Source: Akebia trifoliata
Taxonomy: Eukaryota > Streptophyta > Magnoliopsida > Ranunculales > Lardizabalaceae
Direction of reading: 5' to 3'
Assembly: GCA_017979445.1 (NCBI GenBank)
Contig: CM030706.1
Coordinates: 4,815,595 to 4,879,594 of the forward strand
DNA: 64,000 nt
Below the pieces are notes generated by a model. That model saw only the letters and a list, made by a program, of their open reading frames with translations, was not told the origin of the DNA and made no database searches. A program made the position numbers and the translations under genes. Each line of letters begins with the position of its first letter. Position 1 is the first letter of the stretch. This document shows, one piece after another, positions 46,901-61,900 of this stretch.

Positions 46901-49900
46901 TTTTTTTTGCTTTCTTTCGGTTGGTCATCTTTGCTTTTTGTTTGAACAAAAAATTTATTTATAAAAAAAGAAGAAAGATTTGCAACTACTGTCCTACATC
47001 GGAAATGACTAAATTTTAGTGAGAAGGATTACAGGAACGGAGATCTGCTATTTCAGATTTTGGTGGGAACATGGTCCATGAATATAGAATGCGACACTAA
47101 CTTGCATTCTGGCTGACTTTTCCTTGCTTTAGATGACGTCAAGTATGAGGATCTGGATGCCTTTGTGCTGTGATCTATTATTTTAAAAATCAACAGTTTC
47201 TTGTATTGGTTAAGTTCTACATAAAAGAGTTTAAAATGAAGCTTGATCGCCGATCCGGACAGCTTTATGACATGATATACTGTTAGTTTTGAAATTGGTT
47301 ACTTGGGAGTAGAGGTGCAACTTGAGCTTGGTTGGGGTCAACCCAACTTCATCTTCAGTCGTTTGGACAACTCAACCCAAGCCCAACAAACCCGAGCTTG
47401 GGTTCAATGTGCCCCTAACCTAACTTTGTATCAGATTTTGAGATCACACTAGAAGACCAAGTGGAGGCAGGAAAATACAACCAAGCCTGGTCTCAGGTCT
47501 GATTGGCATTGTGCAGTTGGAACTCTTATCAGGACTAGTTGTTTTTCTAACTTATATCTCAGGGATATTTTTTGATAGTTACCAATGCCTTAACAGGTTT
47601 AGTAATTTATGTCAGCAAACTTGTAGATGTTAGAGTTTCGCACTACTAGTCTAACTATATACACTTGCAACAAATAGGACATGACTGGTATGGTTATATT
47701 CAAGCAAGGAATCATATATTTGCAAGAGTAATCTCTCCGTAGTTTGGCCTTCTGTCTCTTGAACTTTATCTGGCTTCATATATTTTCTTCAGTTTATTAA
47801 GTTGACTTTTTTAAAAATAATATTATGAAGACTAGGTCCCACTGTTCATATTGTATTTGCTATTGAGTATGGTACTCTGAATTGTTCTCAATTTTGGGGT
47901 TCCGTATTTGTGTGTCATTCGTCATCATCATAGCCTTATCCCAAAGATTTGGGATCGGCTAAAAGAATCATGTTCCTCCACTAAATTTTGTCTAGAGCCA
48001 TGTCTTCTCTTATTGAAAGTGTGTTCATATCTGCTTGCTATATCTCAATCCACTTTCTTTAGGGTCTTCCTATCGCTCTTTTAGAACCTTCAACAGTTCA
48101 ACTTTTATACTCCTTTTCTTTATCAGTGTAAACTTCTATATTCTATCTAGCCATGTTGTAATAGGCCTTAGGTGAGCGTGCCCAAGCCATGTCAATGATT
48201 TTCTCTTAGTTTATTGTTTATTGAGCTGCTCCTACATTTTCTTGTATTCGGACATTTCTAATTTTGTCTTTCTTAGCTTTCCACTCATCCATCTCAACAT
48301 CTTCATTCTACTACACTCAATTTATTAAAATGATGCGGCCTGACTACCCAACATTCAGTTCGATAAAGTGTCGCTGGTCTTACTGCTGTCTTATAAAAGC
48401 TTCCTTTTAATTGTATTTGTTTGTGAGTATAGTCATATTGTATGATTTCATATTCTCATTGTAATTGAATATGTTCACTTTTCTTGGTTTTGGCATGCGT
48501 GATTTTGCTAAGTTTCGGCAACCTTTTGCATCTAACAGGTTCTCCAAAATTATGAGGATATTTTGCGAAAGAACCACATCTACTTACAGGACAAGACTAA
48601 ACTAAAGATTTCTCTTGTCGGGTTGGTTCGCTGCTTGTCTTTGTTACCGCATGTTGAGAGAGAAGTTGATCTATCACATGAAAAAGTAATGCTAAGTTTG
48701 CAAATTTTTGTAGTTATCTGTGAAATGTTGATATGCTTGTAATCTTTGGTGTTAGTTTACCATGTCCACACTATGGTTAGGTGATCAATTTGGCTGTGTA
48801 TTATGACTTGGACCATAGAACACATTCTTTTCTAGAGTTCTGTTTATGAGGCCTCAGTTTCATCTTATATTGTATTTGACTTGAAGAAGGTTATTTGTCA
48901 AAATAGAAATTTGGCTGAAAGAAAAAAATTTGGTTATCATGATTTAAAATATTAGCACGTTAATGCATCTGAATGAAAAGGTCTGAATCACTTCTTCAGA
49001 GTTATTATCACTCACAATGTTAAAGAAGGGTCTGGATCCCTTCTTGAGAGTTAAACATTCCCAATGTCACATAATTGAATTAGGTTACAAATCTTAAGGG
49101 GCCAATTGGGATCTCATGTTGAAGTGTATAAAAATAAAACTTTGATTTTTTAATTTTCCATTTATTTGATCTTTTCAAACTAATTTCCAACAAACTTATT
49201 ATTACCCTAAAAAAAGTTCGCAATAAAGCCAAGCAACTAAAATAAAATATGATTTCAGCTAACACATCAGTGATGTTGCTGTCATATTTGCTATGCATAA
49301 CCTGCTAATTGACATTCATTTATTTGCGCCATGTTTTGTATTCGATGCTTTGACATAGCAATTGCTCTTATCATGTTAGAATATTCACATTTAATTTATA
49401 TTTACACAGCTATGGATCAGGTAGTCAGTTAAGTAGATGCCTCCTTAGAGACTTGAATGCATCCCAAAACTTTCAAATTTGCTATTATTCACTCATAGGC
49501 TTTCAAAGGTTGAAAAAGGATGCCTTCTGCATCCTTATTTCTTCTTCTTGAAAATTCAGGCCAATGATTTCTCCTAGTAACTTTTGGTGAATTCAAATAC
49601 TGAGATGTCGAAGTGAAATGGTGAACATATACAAGGCATGATTAAAGGATTAAAGAAAACTATATACGATTAATCAATGAGGAAATACTATCAAAAAGTT
49701 AATCAGAGATGTTATATTTCTATTATTCAATTACATCATATATGAATACATAGATTCATACTTCACAATAAAGAACACAAAAACTATATAATTCCATGAT
49801 TCGTGTTTAGTGATTAGAGACTCTCTCTAACAAGTTCATGGTTTTTTCATCTCAGAACTAGTAGTCCTAAGCGCTCTCCAGTCGGGACAGTGGAAACAGT

Positions 49901-52900
49901 TCTAGAATGGGAGTGTCATCTTATATAAGAATTTCCTGCAACTAAGATCCTAACCTTCAAACCAATCATTTTCTTTTTGAATTTCCAGAAATGCAATGGG
50001 TAAAAATCTAGAGAAAAAATTATATATTGGATTGTTAAAACAAATCCTCAGATCAAGCCTAAGGTCCACTAATAAGATGGTCAGATTAACAAAATCATGC
50101 ACCATTAACGAGACATAAAGTAAATTGATATGGTGGTATCAGGACCTTTATTTTTATTGTATGTGCTTTATTATTCCTATTTTGTGCCATTTATTTCTTT
50201 ATCTCATTCTTGTGAACTTCTTAGAAAGCCTATTGAAATGGATTTGCTAATGAATGCATGAAATTTTTGGTTGCCTATTTGGTTCTTATGCTCTTCCTTT
50301 TACATTATTAGAATACTGATGCACGAGGGTCACTACATGCTTTTGAGAGCGAGATGCCTAAAGAACACTCTGGTATGTAAAATTATTTATTATCCCTTAT
50401 CCTTGATTATGGTATTTTTGTTATTTTGCTCAAAGAGAGTTGAATACGCCCATTCAAAAGTTACTCAGTATTTTTCTGATTTTGATTTGGCAAAGTTTTC
50501 TGATTACTCAGTTTTTGCCATTGTTTATATATAAAAAAAGGCAGATCAAGGAAAAGTAGCAGAGAAAGATATTTGATTTTCACTCAGATTGCAAAGTTTT
50601 CTTTATTCATTTATTCATTGTCGTCATCATAAGCCTTATCCCAATTATATGGGATCGGTGCATTAGTTATATTCCTCCATCAATCCTATCTTCTAAATTC
50701 ATGCAATGAATACCGATTACTGTACCAGTGAGAAAGAATTGCAACCATTTCAATTGACTCTTCTTTATTTTATCACCTATTTGGACTTCACCTATATTTT
50801 CATGAATTTATTTGTTTGAGTTCAATTTTTCCTAGTTTCCCCCTTCATCCATCTCAACTTCTTTGTCTCGGTAAGCATCCATAAAAAATTCTACCTTTTC
50901 ATTCACCCCTTATCGTGCTTAATAGCTAATCACTATGTCAGCTGTAACATTACGCCAAGGGCCCCCCTCATTGAAATTTATGCCTTGGCTCCACTTAAAG
51001 TTACAGTTTGCAGCAATGTCTAAAAATCTCTATAGTTGAGAATGAGGGAATACATAAGCATCTTAAAGAAATGTACATTGTATCCCAATCGCAACATCTT
51101 AGGTTCACCTACGAATTTCTCAGTTGGATGTAATGTGTATCATAATGTGTTCAAAGTTATAAATATCTCCCAGTTTTCCTATGTAATTTGTTGCCCATGA
51201 TCTTCCCTTTGGACTTGAATCCAAAATTTACTTGGTGCTCAGACTCATTCTTTATCTGACCTAGCTTGACTTTTAATTAGATTATAATATTTTTACATCT
51301 GAAGATTTTTATTTTATGAATTTCAAACTCTTAAATGATTTCTTCCCCATACCCTTTAGTCTCATTCTGGCTTTTAAGGCCCTATTTGGTGTAACTCTGC
51401 TTTCAATCAAATGGATCCGCATCTATTCGTTACAACACCAACTTTTGGCGACAGTGTTCAGGAAAGTGCTTTTTGGGCTCTAGAATCATTTCCAGAAGCT
51501 GTGGGGCATTTGGTGGAATCAACTAAAAAATAGCTTCTAGATGTGTGAAGAGTGAAGACAAGATGAATGAGATAACCTAGAAGTAGTTTGAGGCAGTTTA
51601 GTCATTGACTAAGTAAAGGGGACATTTTTGTCCCAGAATACTAATTTTCATCAAGCCCGGTTCGTTGCAAAAGAAAGAATTTAAGCGGTCCTGGCACCTT
51701 CAACTTCTGGCTTCTTGCTTTTGTGAGAATCCAGAAGCCACCATGAAAAATGATTGACTCCGGAAAGAGCTTTTGATGGGGGGATGCTTAAAAGCTGCCC
51801 CAAAACCAACCTAATTAATTTACATCATGGCTACTGACTTGCTGGAATCTTGTACTTAGGTGCTACCCTTGCTTTGGAATTTCTCGAGTCTTAGCCACTT
51901 TTGGCCCTAAAATAGTTCATATTATCCTTTGCTAGCTTATGGATTATACTTATCACTTGTACCTCTGAAGTGTTGCAACATGGCATGTTATGTTTAAAAT
52001 ATCCATATAAACTTGTTAAAGCTAAGTCTTAACATTTTTTTAGAAGGGTCATTTGCATTTATTTTCCTTATGTTGTTTGTTAGTCAAGTCATATTCAGTT
52101 TTGGGGAGGATTTACTGAATGATTCATTCACTAATGTATTTTTAATCATTCTGTATATTATTGGTTTACTTTAATATAATAAATTAATAACTTGTTGTGT
52201 AGGTGTTTCTTCCATAGACAAGAAACTAGAAGACCTTATGCAAGTTCTGGTCAACTGTTTCCAAGAGCTTGCTCCATTGGCTCGTGTGATGCCACTAGCT
52301 GATGCTCAGACATTTGATTGCATGTCATGTGTACTCCAAAGCATAGATCTTGCAGTCAAAATTTTTTTCTATGGGGTTGAGAAGCACCAAACAGGTTTTG
52401 GAGTTTCTGTTACTTATATGCATGAAGGACCTGATTCAACAGAGCAGAGAGAGACTACCATTCTCATATTAATGAAGAAATTGTTTGAATTGTTTCCTCT
52501 TAGCTCAGTGCATCACCCTACAGAAAAGGTGGGCCCTTTGTTCATGTGATATTCACGTTTGTTCACAAGTGGTTTTGTGTTCACTACGATCTTTTATAGT
52601 TTTACCACTGTCATCTTCATTCGTAATCTCCAAATATCGACACGCATTACTGTACCATCTATATTGTAAAGCACAACTGTGGACCCCACTCCCTTTATCC
52701 TCTAAATAAAGAGGGCTGGGATTTAATCTCCCTATGGGTCTCGAGAAAAATCTTTTACTTTATTCTCTTTCCTCATCTATTACTTTTCAAGATTACCCTT
52801 CCAACTTTACCTTCTCTCTTTTATCCCTTTCTAAGGACACCCCTCCAACTTCATTATATTTCTTTCTTTTCCCCCCTTGTTCAATCATACCCCTAAATTT

Positions 52901-55900
52901 ATTGCCTTTCTTCTTTCCCCCCCTTTTTCAATAATACCCTTCCAAACTTTATTGTTTTTCAGCACGGGCAAACTCTAGTGCCCTTTTAAGTTTAATCGAT
53001 TTGTGTTATAGCTTATGTTTGAGCAACGTTAAATTTTGGATGGTTGGAAATCACCCTTGTGGATAACCTCAATTTCATTTTCAGTTGGTTGTGAATTTTT
53101 TGTTTCAATTTTTTCAGTTGAGCATGGCACATTATGTTTTTTCCTATTTAGTATTTTATGTTCCTAATTTATCACCCACCTAGTTAGTGAAGCCTCTCAT
53201 TCCTCTTGGCTATAAAATATTCAAAAGAGAAACAATTGGGATCTAATACTATTTTTAGCAGTTCTGTCTTTAATATAAACATTCTTTTATGTGTCATCTT
53301 GCTTTTATGGATGCAGACTTTTGTATGATTTGAAATCATATTGGCCGGTTTCTAAATTATATGCAACTTATCTGTCATATTATACATTTATGATAAATTA
53401 TTTTTTTTTTTCGCAAAACTGTTACAGCTCATCCTGTCCTTCCACGTGGGAAATTGTTTTTTTTTTTTTTATTTGCAGAATTATTTGCTTTTTAATCATT
53501 CTTTTATAGTTCACTTACTGGAGTTCTTGTAGCTTGATTTGGACTAATTATGTGCCTCGTGTCAGGATGATGACAGATATTACATCTTGAATGTTGGAAT
53601 TACTGAAATCTTTCTGCACATTAGTGCATGGATCGACACTCCTGCTATTTTGATGGAAAAGTTCCTTAAGTTTATAGAAAATGCACTGTCAGGGCAGGTT
53701 GGCTTCATTCCTTCATATCACGAGTTCACTATATGAATATGTGGTGATTCCATGATTTTCTCCTGAATTGTTGATGTAATTATCATTCTCAGATTCCTAT
53801 ATTGTATATCTACTGTAAGATGAGCATGGTTTCTTGGGCTTAGACCCATAGCTCAGTTGGTTTGACACATTGGAAAACAACTTTGAGGTCGTGGGTTCAA
53901 GTCCAGCTTACCCATAAAAAAAACATTGTTTCTTGGACAGCATTACTTTGTCTACTTCTTACTTTAGGATCTCTTTGGCTGCACTCCTCGTATTGAACTA
54001 ACATGGTAAGTCTAAACAGGAGAATTGTACCATCCACACAATTTGTGACTTCAATTGGAATCCTTGTATTATGAACTCTAGAGAGTGACTAGATACATTT
54101 GTCTGGCATTTTCATTGTTTGGCCCTCAATGTGTATTTGGACTCATTTTACAGTATCCATATTTTGAAATATACTTATTTCATGTTCTTTTTCTTCTTTT
54201 CTTTCAATTATATCCTCTTTAGTAGTTAGCAGTGAGATGATTAGTGCTACATTTACATGGACCACAGGTTAAGTCCTATTATGGTCAATGAGGCTTGTCC
54301 TAGCATGTTTGGATTATGATAGAGAGTGTAGCACATACTGCCCTTAAATGTTAGTTAATGCCCTCTTTATGCTTACAACTGAGTTTAGTTCTGCTGAACT
54401 CCACACTTCAACTCCAGGAAGCTTGGTTGTGGTTCTTTGCATGACAAGACACATAAGATCTAGTCTGAAATCTTTTTCCTATGAGTGTCAAACAAATTTT
54501 ACTCAAATATGATCAAATTTAAGTTTATTTCTGTAGAGGTTGACTTTACTTTGGTTTGGCATGAGAAGTTGGCTTGCCTATTACCATAGTTAGTCTCAAA
54601 TCCAATAATTTGACAATACCAGTAGTATTTTTTATGTTTTTTAAAATTAATTTATTGTATTGATATTATAATGCTAGGTTCCCCTTCTTAGGTGTTTGTA
54701 AATTAATGTTTCTTGCTTATGGCTGTATTGATTGGTGTAAAATAACATGTATTTTATCATCATCAAGTCATCTTCATAATAACCATTTTAATTATCATCT
54801 TTTGCAGATTTTTGGTAATACGCGATCTAGTAAAGCACTCCGTGAAAAGCATTTAGTGTCGTTGCTTCCATTTATTCCCAAACTTGTATCACAAGCGACT
54901 AGCAATTGGAAGTTCCGCCTTCTACAGGTTCGATTTGTTTGCTTTCAAATCACACATGTTCCCTTTTTAGAGGTCAAGCTTATTAGTGACGTTTAAAATG
55001 GCATGCTCTTGGTCTATTTTGCATTCTTGAATTATAAATGCAAAGTGATTTTCTGCTTATTTTGTTGCAAATTGCATAGATACTGTGTAGTGATTTTCCG
55101 TTACCACTAACACCTTGAAATCTGCAATGCTTTGTGTCTGTACTTGACCATTTTCTTCGCCATCAGACACTAGTGTGGTACCTGCCAAACAATCTCCAAT
55201 GCTTAAGTTCAATGCTCAATAAAGTTTTAGGAATTTTACCCTAAACTTAGCATATCCACTTCATATTTATAGGTCTTACCTCTCTAAACCCTTATTTGAC
55301 ACTTTCTTGCCGCTACACATCTACGATCAATCCCTTGATCTTAGGTACCAATGATTATCCATTTTTTGCAATTCACGCTGTCAGCCCGAATCCACCCCTC
55401 ATATCTTCTCCCGAACGAGGTACCACTTTTCCTGTTAATAATAATTCGCTAGTGCAGGAGGGATAAGTTCCTCGTCCCAGCTTAACACTAATCTCAAGGT
55501 GACATCTGTCTGGCCCTGATCTGTTGTATACTTTTTCTTGTAAAGCTATGAATTCCAGTAATCAATGCATCTCTTCAATTATGTTAGTCTTAAAATATTC
55601 CAGTTCGTCATTCTCAAAAATCTAAAATTTCCTTTCCAAAATAATGCTATATAATATTTTCACAGAGAATAAATTTTATAAACTTGATTGCAGGCATTTA
55701 CTAAAGCATTTAAAGAATGCAAACCGGAGTCCTCCCTGAAATTGGCTTGCCTATCTGCAATAGAGAAAATGCTACTCCCTGTAAGCTTCTTGCTCCTTAA
55801 CCTTTCTTCTTTTCTTTTTCAGTAATGCTTTCTGTCAGCTTGCTTACCACTCGTAAAAGGGATCATATTTTGGGATAAAACACCATTCTGTTTACTCACA

Positions 55901-58900
55901 TGAGTGTTTAGGACTTTAGCACATGCATTTCAGAAGTTCTGTAGTGCATGGTGACAAAGTCGGGATTCAGAAAAATACTGCAGAAAGAAAATTCGAAAAA
56001 AAAGGGGGCAAAATTCAGAAAAAAATCGAGGAGAAATTGGTAATAAAATAAAAATATATTGTTACTTAATACAATATTAAACAAAATTTCTTATAAAATG
56101 TAATAGAAAAATATACTTTTCAGAGCTTTGTGAATAAGTCAGGATTAAATCTCGATTTGAAAGAAGCGTGAATTAATCATGACTTTTTCAAAAAATTGGA
56201 GAATTTTGTCACTATCTTTTAGTGCACACAATTCAGAAGTGTTGACCCGTTTTCTTTCTGTTGCAAGTCACACATGGAAGGTACGTTGTTATTAGATACT
56301 AGTGATCTGGGGATATTAGGCCATCAGATTACTTGGATACAAGAGCTTTCTGAGTTGCTGATCCAATTGGGCAGTAAACACCCTTCTTCTTCTAAGGTAT
56401 GCTTTTATTTCATTCTATCATTTGATTCTACTAACAGATTGGTGCTCCACTCACATCCAAGTCTCCTTTGACAATTATGAACAAGTATGAATCAGGCGCT
56501 TTATTCAGTGCTGATCGTTGTGTTGGCTTTGCTTCATGTTTAAACATCTGCTAATTTTTATTTTGAAATGTAATGTTCCTTGTAGGTTGTTTTGCATCTT
56601 CAACTTCGCCTAGGTCAACGTGTTCCCATGAATTCTTCTCTTGCTTGGGAGTATGATAACATGCAGCATTTGTTGCGAGGGTTTTACTGTACATTTCTTG
56701 ATGAGAGCAAGGATCAAGGTAACAGAAGTGTTTGTTAATTAAATTTAGAGATTCTATTGCCACACCAAGTTTTGCTAACTCCACCCCAATTCGTATGTAA
56801 ATCACCAAAGAATTAGCACACATCTTGGTGTGGCATTAGTAAAAGTATGTAAATCTATCCATACTTGGCCATATTGCTTAGCTTCTTTCTTGGTCATCAC
56901 CTCTTTTTTTGAAGGCGGTATAGAATATGGGCCTTTCATAAAGCTCCCTAGAGATTGCCAAGAACTTGCCGTTTGTTCCTTGTATTACTTCTCCACTTTG
57001 GATTCACTTCTGCTCAAGTCTTTAGCTTCCTGTTGCCTATGTGAGTACTACAGTTAAATAGATTCCTCTTTATGAATTTTTATTTTTATTTCTTATCCGA
57101 TGACAGAACTTTATGTAATGGGTGAGTGACTTCTTCTGTTTTCTTTGCTTTCTTGAGGTAGGTCTCCTTGACCTCCTCTTCATTTCCTTTTGCAATAAAA
57201 TTTTACTTATCAAAGAAAAGACAAAAGAAGAAGGAGCACTTACTGATTTGGTGATTAAGAGTTGAATTGACTGCCTTTTCTCAGTGAAAATCTGAATTAC
57301 ATAATTTTGCTTGCGAGCAGGAAACTTAAGACACTAATGTTTTATGGCTCATACTATGTTCAACTAAAAACTTTGTAGACATTTACATGCAGAAAATAAA
57401 AATAAAAATAAAAAATGTCTTCTTCGTTGTAAAATACTTTCTTTTCACATTTTGTATTTTTTCCTCGTTTCTTTGGAAAGCTTTATGTTAGTGTTAAATA
57501 TTGTGATACCTAGTTGTTCATGCTATGCTACATTTATTGAAGAGATATTTACGAAAACGTGACCAACTTTTGACGAATTTATGATTCAGGCTCAATGTTC
57601 ATTTTAATTACCAAAACGTGAACGGTAACGATATCAGAGGTTTTAAAGAGACAATTTTGCAGGTTTAAAGTGACAATCTCACAGATTTCGCTACTTTTAG
57701 TGAGATCACCACTAAACAAACCAGGGAGTTTGTCACTTTAAACCTGCAATCTCGTCAGTTGAAAAACCTGTGGTTTCGCACGTTCACATTTTGGTAATTA
57801 AAATGAACAGTTAGCCCGAATTGTAGATTCGGCTCACGAAATGGTAATTTACCCTTTATTGTAACCTAGTTTATTGTTATGTCAACATACATGACCAAAT
57901 TGGGTTGGTGCAATATAGAATTGGCTTCACGTGCAAGAGTAATCACTCTTGGGCAGGCCAATATATTAAAATTTTCTCAATAGATTTATATTATTCCACC
58001 CTTGGAAAGAAAGTCAAGATGAAACGTGAGTCACAGAAAAAGTTGGAACTTCATCCACGTAAAAAAGAGAAATGAAAGAAAGGGAAAAGTTGAATTTCTC
58101 TTTAATGACACTGAGTAGGACACCTAGTCTATGGTCAATATCATATACTTGATTGGTTTAACTTTATTAGGTGATGGCTCTACGTCTGCCATAACTTATA
58201 TGATGTGATATTTTGAAAATGAAATTTGTTTTTCTCATTCCCTTGCCACTTGAACAACAGGTGAAAGTTTGGACCCATTCATATTACTTCGAATCATAGA
58301 GGTTCTGCAGTCATCCTATAAAGCTGGACACATCCAGATTGGAGACCATATCAGTTTTCTCATCACACTACTTGCGCGTTTCAAAGTTTTTCCGGGTAAA
58401 TTTCCATCAGTTATTTTGCCAAAAAATTCCCCTTAACAACTTTTACCATAATAGGAAATAAGGATCTATTATAATGACGTATAAGAGAACATACAAAATT
58501 AGGGGAAGTATTCCTAAGTTACAAAATATATTATTATGCACATCAGTTAGCTACTGGAAAGCATGCTTTTTATTATAACTGATGAAATGAGCCATAATCT
58601 GCTCTGTCAATGTTGTATAGCTCATCACCATTTTGATGATTCAGCCATGGTTTTTAGTTAGGAATGCTACTGTGAGATGGTTCTAAGTTCTAACACTAAA
58701 AACCAGTCACATTCATTGAGTGCAAGGTGTCTCCTCCAAGCAATATGGAATCCATTTTCTGAGCCAATAAAGGAAGTTATCTTCTTTTTTCCATACCGAT
58801 AGATGTTTGTCAATCTATGTCCTTCTGTTGGTTTTCTTGCTGATATTATAAAACAAATTTTGTTGCCTTTGAAGCTACTGGCTGATGGACACTGATACTC

Positions 58901-61900
58901 AGGACAAATACAGAACAACAAAACAATGACCATAGGTGCATAGCTGTTTGAGAAATGTCCTGTACATGTTAATTACTTGAGAGCTATCTAACAAGGACAT
59001 GGACATGGTGCACTGGTGTCCAACATGGATACAAGGTGTCTGACATGGCACCTTTGAGAAAACTGAGAGTCAACTCGTCCATAAACATATATTCAGAAGT
59101 TTTTTTTAAAAGTAAAATTAGAAGAAGAAAACACTTCTATACACCATGACCTAGTAAACGTAGATTTCTAATATCAAATCATGGTTGTGTAAAGCAACTT
59201 AATAAACTAGTTTATTGGAGGCTGATTACAACAACCCTCTTTTAGAAGTCATTTTTTATAGTAAACCACTAAAGTGTGGTACTATGGTACACTTAAGTGC
59301 ATGGGGTGTGTCCGTATGTCTATACGTGTCTGACATGGCTAAAAATCCTATCAGTTTCATGTTCGTGTTACATAGATTGACAATGTTTTTTTGATAAGTT
59401 TAAATTTTATTAAAAGGGGGACAAGATGGCCCCGAAGAGCAATCTTTCTTTGCTATCATATTAACCCAGAAAGCACGATCCTTGTAATGGCAGTTCTCTT
59501 GGAATTGAACACTCAAACATCTACTGTGGGAGTGAGAACATTAAACATTCTGGTGGCATGTGCAAACGCACATGTATGTATCAGAAAGACTTATCAGTAA
59601 TTTAAAACATTGACTAAAGGGTTTTGAATATTACATAGTAAAAAGGATATTTTTGTAAATTTGAAAACTAATCAATGTTATTTGTAGGAACTTGGGTTGC
59701 AATTTTCTTGATCATTGACCAAAATGACCTTGATTATATTAAGTTTAAATGTAAAGGTGGGGGCGTTTATGGGATCCAAAATTTAGTGTCAAACCACTTC
59801 TACTTTGCCTTCTCTCATTATAATAGTACAGATGTTGTCAAGATCTTACCTAAGCAGTACCATCTACTCTGTATTTCATGATACATATGGGGTATAAAAT
59901 TTATGTGGCTAATGGGAATTGTAAATCAGATATTTAGTGAGGGTTCATAGTGGTTCAGTGCTAAGAGTGAGGATTGCACGTTGCTCAGGAGATTTTAACT
60001 AATAATTTTTTGGTGAAATTGGGCCTAGACACAGCTACGTTGGTTAACATGTTATAATGCAACTTTGAGATCATGGTTCAAGTCCAGCTGACCTATCAAA
60101 AAAACAAAAAAAAAATCTTCTCATAAAACAATATCTAGTCTGCAGCCCCTATATCTGTACTCCACATCCTTGAATCTGTATTTTACATTAGATTGACCTT
60201 TTCTCTGTCATTCTCTTGTTTTTAATAATTCTCTAACTTCTGACAAAGCATGCATGTATCTAAAATGGTTGGAAACACTGAATATTTTTGGAAAAGATGA
60301 TAAGCAATAAATAGTGTCGGGGAATAATTCTTTACTGCGATTTTATTGAGTGTTCCTCTGAGAGAGATTCTCATTTACTTCTCAGATCCAGAACTTTCTT
60401 GTCAGTTTAGTTCCAATATGACTGATGGTTGCTATATTTGCAGAAAAGCAATACAATGTTATGGAGACTGGTGAAAAAAACTCAAATCGTAGAACTTTTA
60501 AGGCCATTACCCGTGTGATCTGTTCTTACCTGTCTCAGATGGGTGATGATGCTCTTGTTCTTCAGATGTTACAGAAAATTATGCTCTATGAGATGGTAGA
60601 TTGACTAAACTATCTCCTTTTTATTATGTCTCTTTTCAGTTTTCATTATTCTTGATCATCTGAATGTAAAATTTGTGTGGATTGCTTGAATATGTTATCA
60701 TCTTTACATTTAATTATTTCCCCAAAATACTTTTTGTTGCCGCCTGATTTATTTTTGGTGGATTTATCCTGCAAACTTGAAGTGTATGCCTCTTACAGTA
60801 TTGTCTTTTTGGAATTTCAGTCCCTCAGGCCACCTTTGGACAACATGTGTTCCATGCTCAAAGTGCTTGCTTTGCTGGACTCCAGGCCAACAAAATTGTC
60901 TGAGGAGAGTGTTCCAAATTTAGGCAACTCCCTTATGGGTTATTTGATCGATGCTGCTTATGTAAGTCTTCAACTTCTCCAAAATTTGCAACTAATATTT
61001 TCACAAGCTCGATCTTTTTTTCTTATTGTTGATAAGTATAAATTTTGTTGAAACGAAGAAAAAAAAGAGCTAAAAGGAGGTTGAGAAGCCTACCTAGACG
61101 AGAATAAAACAATACAATTTGACAACCTGACAACTATCTATAACTACCCAAGCTGTTGCAAGATACAAGCTCCTACCTAAGTAAAAGAATCCTTAGGAAA
61201 AAAAAAATTACAGTAGCCCCTTAAACTCAGGAAACTGCTTACATCAAAAGTAAATAAGACCTAAGATGCATGTAAAAAAACATCTAAGAGAGGGTTCGCC
61301 TTCCATTGGAAGACTGTCATGCCTCTCCTTCCACAGGTTGAAATGGGTCAAGCTATTGGAAGATTAATCATGGTGGCATACAGTATGAAAACCCCCATTT
61401 TCTTCATCCTTTTGTTTTGGTAGGACTGTTTTCTTTGCTAGTGCAGAGCATGAATCACAACCTTTGAGAGAAAGGTCCAATCACCATTCTCTTGCATAGG
61501 TCAATAATTCTTGAGGAGGCCTTGAAGCTTTCTAACGAATGGGTGATCCCTTTTATCTGTGGTTCATACAAATGTTCAGTGCTTTTAGGATTGCTTTTCA
61601 TGGGTTGAAAGAGATCGACCAGGAGACATTTGTCTTAATTTGTCCTTCATTAGATATAAGGTGAGAAAAAAGAGGGGGGCAGCGTTCTTAGAAGAACTCC
61701 ATCACAGATGAGGGAGAGTCTCCTTCATGGAAATGGTGGATATCACTGGAGAATCGATACAACTTAGTCTGATACTGAGTTTGTGTTGTGGCCTTTGAAT
61801 GTAAGAACAAAGTTTGAATAAAATATGGGGGTTAGTAAAGGTCCCGCTCACTCTCGTATGTACCCTGCAGCGCCATCTGGTAGCAAAGTGACTAGGGGAG

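Noticed and set aside
53849..53915. Functional tRNA gene
   Set aside because: Boxes A and B are present, but no acceptor stem can be formed between the two ends, and an A-rich tail follows. SINE-like is the better reading.
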